Assembly: GCA_019347795.1 (NCBI GenBank)
Contig: JAHWKS010000197.1
Coordinates: 1-8,035 of the forward strand
Length of the DNA: 8,035 nt
Direction: 5' to 3'
DNA from: Planctomycetota bacterium
GTDB taxonomy: Bacteria; Planctomycetota; Planctomycetia; Pirellulales; Pirellulaceae
In this document: positions 6,675-8,035 of the stretch, piece after piece
How positions within the stretch are numbered: the first letter of the stretch is position 1
Layout: each line of letters opens with the position of its first letter
Translations under genes and position numbers: made by a program
The notes under the pieces: generated by a model
Databases searched by the model: none
What the model was told of the DNA's origin: nothing
The model's input: only the letters and a program-made list of their open reading frames with translations

Positions 6675-6724
6675 CCAAGGCCCGAAGGGGCGACCGCAGG
6701 AGAAGTCGCCCTTTCGGTGCTTGG
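6675..6724. repeat. 50-nt hairpin (18 paired positions) downstream of vapC
   Basis: CCAAG (6675-6679) pairs with CTTGG (6720-6724). After a 2x2 mismatch, 6682-6694 pairs with 6705-6717 over 13 positions, 12 Watson-Crick and one G-T/G-U, around a 10-nt loop. On the minus strand the hairpin begins about 50 nt past the vapC stop, so it could terminate or stabilise the vapBC transcript. No U-run follows. A mobile palindromic repeat (REP-like) is the alternative. Confidence 0.6.
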
Positions 6725-6773
6725 AGCGCGTGGTCGAAACACGCATCCAGGGTTCATTTATATCTATGCGCCG

Positions 6774-7181
6774 TTAGCTCCGCCAATTTTCGACTTTCAA
6801 TCCCGGAACGGCGGCCAGATCGGAGTCGGCGGAAACGACGGTGCAATCGCCCAGCGACAGCGCAATGGCCGCGATCATCACGTCAATTTGCTGCATCGGC
6901 CGGCCCACGCGTTTCAGTTCGGCCGCCAATCGTCCATACTCGCGAACTGCCGGGCCATCCAGCGGCCAACGCCGTATTCCGCGCATGGCGTGGTGAAGCC
7001 GTTTCAGGTTTTTGTCGCGAGTTACGCTGTTCTCCACTCCGAAGTACAATTCCGCCATGACAGGTTCACACGTGCCTATGATCGCACCCTGCGACCGCGC
7101 CTGCCGAACCCGCACGTCCACCCCGCGGCGGCGGTTGATGAGGTCGCCCATGATGCCCGTATCCAGCAGATAGCGGGTCAT
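6774..7181 (-). CDS. vapC: VapC-family PIN-domain ribonuclease toxin (135 aa)
   Basis: This is a complete PIN domain of usual VapC length. The acidic positions expected to bind Mg2+ are all visible: Asp7 in LLDTG, Glu44 in MAELYFG, Asp100 in QQIDVMIAA, and Asp119/Asp121 in SADSDL. The typical ending PGLKVENW is present at 126-133. Such toxins cleave RNA, often tRNA, and are held inactive by their cognate VapB. The ATG at 7179-7181 overlaps the antitoxin's TGA (ATGA, 4 nt), the classic translationally coupled antitoxin-first arrangement on the minus strand. Nothing suggests inactivation. The target is not readable from the sequence. Confidence 0.92.
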   Translation of the reverse strand: MTRYLLDTGIMGDLINRRRGVDVRVRQARSQGAIIGTCEPVMAELYFGVENSVTRDKNLKRLHHAMRGIRRWPLDGPAVREYGRLAAELKRVGRPMQQIDVMIAAIALSLGDCTVVSADSDLAAVPGLKVENWRS

Positions 7182-7474
7182 TCAAATAATTCCTCGCTCT
7201 CCCGATCCATATGGGCGATGGTGTACTGCTTGACTTTCTCTCGCCAGGCGGCGAGGTCCGCTTCCTCCTCGGGCATAACGATTAGCGGCTCCAGCGAATC
7301 GTACCACTTCAGCCAAGCTTCAATAGCTTCGGGAGTATTGATTTCCTGTGCGATGGCCTTCTGGATCCAATCGTCTTGAGTCAGTTCCGGCTGGACCACG
7401 AGCCGGGCGCCTTCCGGCCAGTCCACTGGCTCGTCGAGCACTACGCGTCCGTTTTGCCAGGTTGCGTGAATCAT
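7178..7474 (-). CDS. vapB: VapB-type antitoxin (98 aa), partner of the downstream VapC
   Basis: The ATG at 7474 is chosen because GGAGG lies about 8 nt upstream; a longer reading from TTG at 7492 would overlap that site. The N-terminal 29 residues (IHATWQNGRVVLDEP, then PEGARLVVQP) form a short beta-rich module like that of AF2212/DUF104-type and related VapB antitoxins, which would bind operator DNA. The rest (about 32-98) is acidic and helical, with EEEADLAAWREKV at 69-81, fitting a toxin-binding tail. The gene overlaps vapC by 4 nt and begins 24 bp after the stop of the upstream chimeric ORF. The VapB role is inferred mostly from position and the N-terminal pattern; the exact antitoxin subfamily is uncertain. 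Confidence 0.8.
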   Translation of the reverse strand: MIHATWQNGRVVLDEPVDWPEGARLVVQPELTQDDWIQKAIAQEINTPEAIEAWLKWYDSLEPLIVMPEEEADLAAWREKVKQYTIAHMDRESEELFE

Positions 7475-7498
7475 CGGGATCGCCTCCAACAAGCTATT

Positions 7499-7846
7499 TT
7501 ACAACCTCCAGCCCCATTGTACCGCCGGCGAAAGCTGCCGAAAACAAATCGCATCAGGGTTCAGGTTCCCGGGAAAAGGGGACAACCAGTCTTCGATCTG
7601 AAGGCCCGCGACGTTCTCGAAGTCTTTGCGGTTGCGGGTCAGCAGCGTGGCGTCGTGGGCCAGGCAGATGCTGGCGATCTTCAGATCCATCGTGCCGATG
7701 ATTTCGTCAAAGAGCGGATGATCGCCCATCATGCCGAACGTCTCCGGAACGCTCGGCAAGGGACGCAGCGGCTTGATCTCCTGCCGCAGCTCCGCCACCT
7801 GCCGCGCCAAGTCGTTGACCTTCTCCTCCAATTGCTCCAGCGTCAT
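7499..7846 (-). CDS. Chimeric ORF: antitoxin-like N-terminus fused to a PIN (VapC) C-terminal fragment (115 aa)
   Basis: The ATG at 7846 has GGAG 9 nt upstream. Residues 1-25 form a heptad-patterned helix (LEQLEEKVNDLARQVAEL), followed by a linker to about 49, which looks like a small antitoxin. Residues 50-87 (GTMDLKIA, then LLTRNRKDFENVAGL and IEDW) match the C-terminal third of a VapC PIN domain: Asp54 and Asp75 fit the last acidic positions. The first ~90 PIN residues, with the first Asp and the Glu, are missing, so RNase activity is not expected. The simplest reading is an in-frame deletion joining a vapB to its own vapC. A 25-residue tail after EDWLS is unlike VapC and may be read-through into flanking sequence. 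It lies 24 bp upstream of vapB and is probably co-transcribed. It is either a decaying pseudogene or a hybrid regulator. Confidence 0.7.
   Translation of the reverse strand: MTLEQLEEKVNDLARQVAELRQEIKPLRPLPSVPETFGMMGDHPLFDEIIGTMDLKIASICLAHDATLLTRNRKDFENVAGLQIEDWLSPFPGNLNPDAICFRQLSPAVQWGWRL
7516..7521 (-). promoter_or_regulatory. Candidate -10 element (TACAAT) for vapBC, inside the chimeric ORF 3' end
   Basis: The minus strand reads TACAATGG with 41 nt between the hexamer and the vapB ATG. No clear -35 at 16-18 bp. It would allow vapBC transcription independent of the upstream ORF. Confidence 0.35.
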
Positions 7847-7886
7847 CGCAGAATTCTCCCAGCGCAACCAACCCCATCAATCAACC

Positions 7887-7892
7887 ATTGTA
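7887..7892 (-). promoter_or_regulatory. Candidate -10 element (TACAAT) for the chimeric ORF and downstream vapBC
   Basis: The minus strand again reads TACAATGG, with 40 nt between the hexamer and the ATG at 7846. A -35 is not recognisable. Confidence 0.35.
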
Positions 7893-7930
7893 GCTCCTTC
7901 TCCCCGAACGGCGACAGCACGACGGCGCCC

Positions 7931-7955
7931 GGACGGACTATCGCTGACTCCGTCC
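7931..7955. repeat. Small inverted repeat near the right edge
   Basis: GGACGGA (7931-7937) pairs with TCCGTCC (7949-7955) around an 11-nt loop. No T-run follows. It could be an operator-like dyad upstream of the TA genes or part of an intergenic repeat. The remaining sequence to 8035 is C/T-rich with no gene that I can support. Confidence 0.4.
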
Positions 7956-8035
7956 CCGCTTCCTCGCGTCGCGTCTCCGCGCTTCCAGGATTCTGGATTC
8001 CCGGTTCCCGCCGCCCTCCCGCCTTGCCGCTTCCC

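Noticed and set aside
6328..6746. Two minus-strand frames of 116 and 121 aa over the gap and epimerase end
   Set aside because: Both run antisense into the epimerase gene and read through the hairpin; the HTH remnant uses the third minus frame, which is the only one with family-like sequence.
6570..7379. 269-aa plus-strand frame across the hairpin and vapBC
   Set aside because: It is antisense to vapC and vapB, which have catalytic motifs, SD and an ATGA overlap; this product has no such support.
1..8035. tRNA, rRNA, riboswitch or insertion sequence ends
   Set aside because: I found no cloverleaf-like segment, rRNA-like stretch, transposase frame or paired terminal inverted repeats that I could support by eye.

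Overview
The window looks like chromosomal DNA from a GC-rich planctomycete, probably of the Pirellulales type. This is an inference from gene content, not from a marker gene. The clues are a very large membrane-anchored Ser/Thr kinase with a repeat-rich C-terminal half next to an ECF sigma factor, a Tat-exported xylose-isomerase-like TIM-barrel protein, a small secreted His/Pro/Cys-rich protein, and VapBC-type toxin-antitoxin genes in sequence that looks repeat-rich.

Layout. (1) 2-1171 (+): the 3' part of an MFS transporter gene cut by the left edge, with an unusually large insertion between TM5 and TM6. (2) 1172-1233: a short convergent gap holding two 22-bp dyad-ended repeats. (3) 1234-1536 (-): a small exported His-rich protein. 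(4) 1537-1802: divergent intergenic region with a weak promoter candidate for the next operon. (5) 1803-4733 and 4738-5379 (+): a two-gene unit of transmembrane Ser/Thr kinase and ECF sigma factor. The sigma factor's Shine-Dalgarno sequence is formed by the last two kinase codons, and a perfect TATAAT lies inside the kinase 3' end. (6) 5517-6428 (+): a Tat-signal sugar phosphate isomerase/epimerase-like protein. (7) 6429-6773: no intact gene; it holds the C-terminal fragment of an HTH antitoxin-like gene on the minus strand and a 50-nt hairpin. (8) 6774-7846 (-): three tightly packed toxin-antitoxin-related genes, read in the order chimeric vapB/vapC ORF, vapB-like antitoxin, vapC toxin. (9) 7847-8035: upstream region with a candidate -10 element and a small inverted repeat; no gene seen.

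How the parts may work together. The kinase probably senses something through its extracytoplasmic TPR-like region and may control the co-expressed sigma factor, since no anti-sigma gene is seen in the window. The right-hand 1.5 kb looks like a toxin-antitoxin accumulation and decay zone, with one intact vapBC pair, one antitoxin-toxin deletion fusion that lost two PIN catalytic positions, and one remnant HTH protein. Four genes carry a TATAAT-like hexamer 40-43 nt before the start codon, which may be the local promoter layout.
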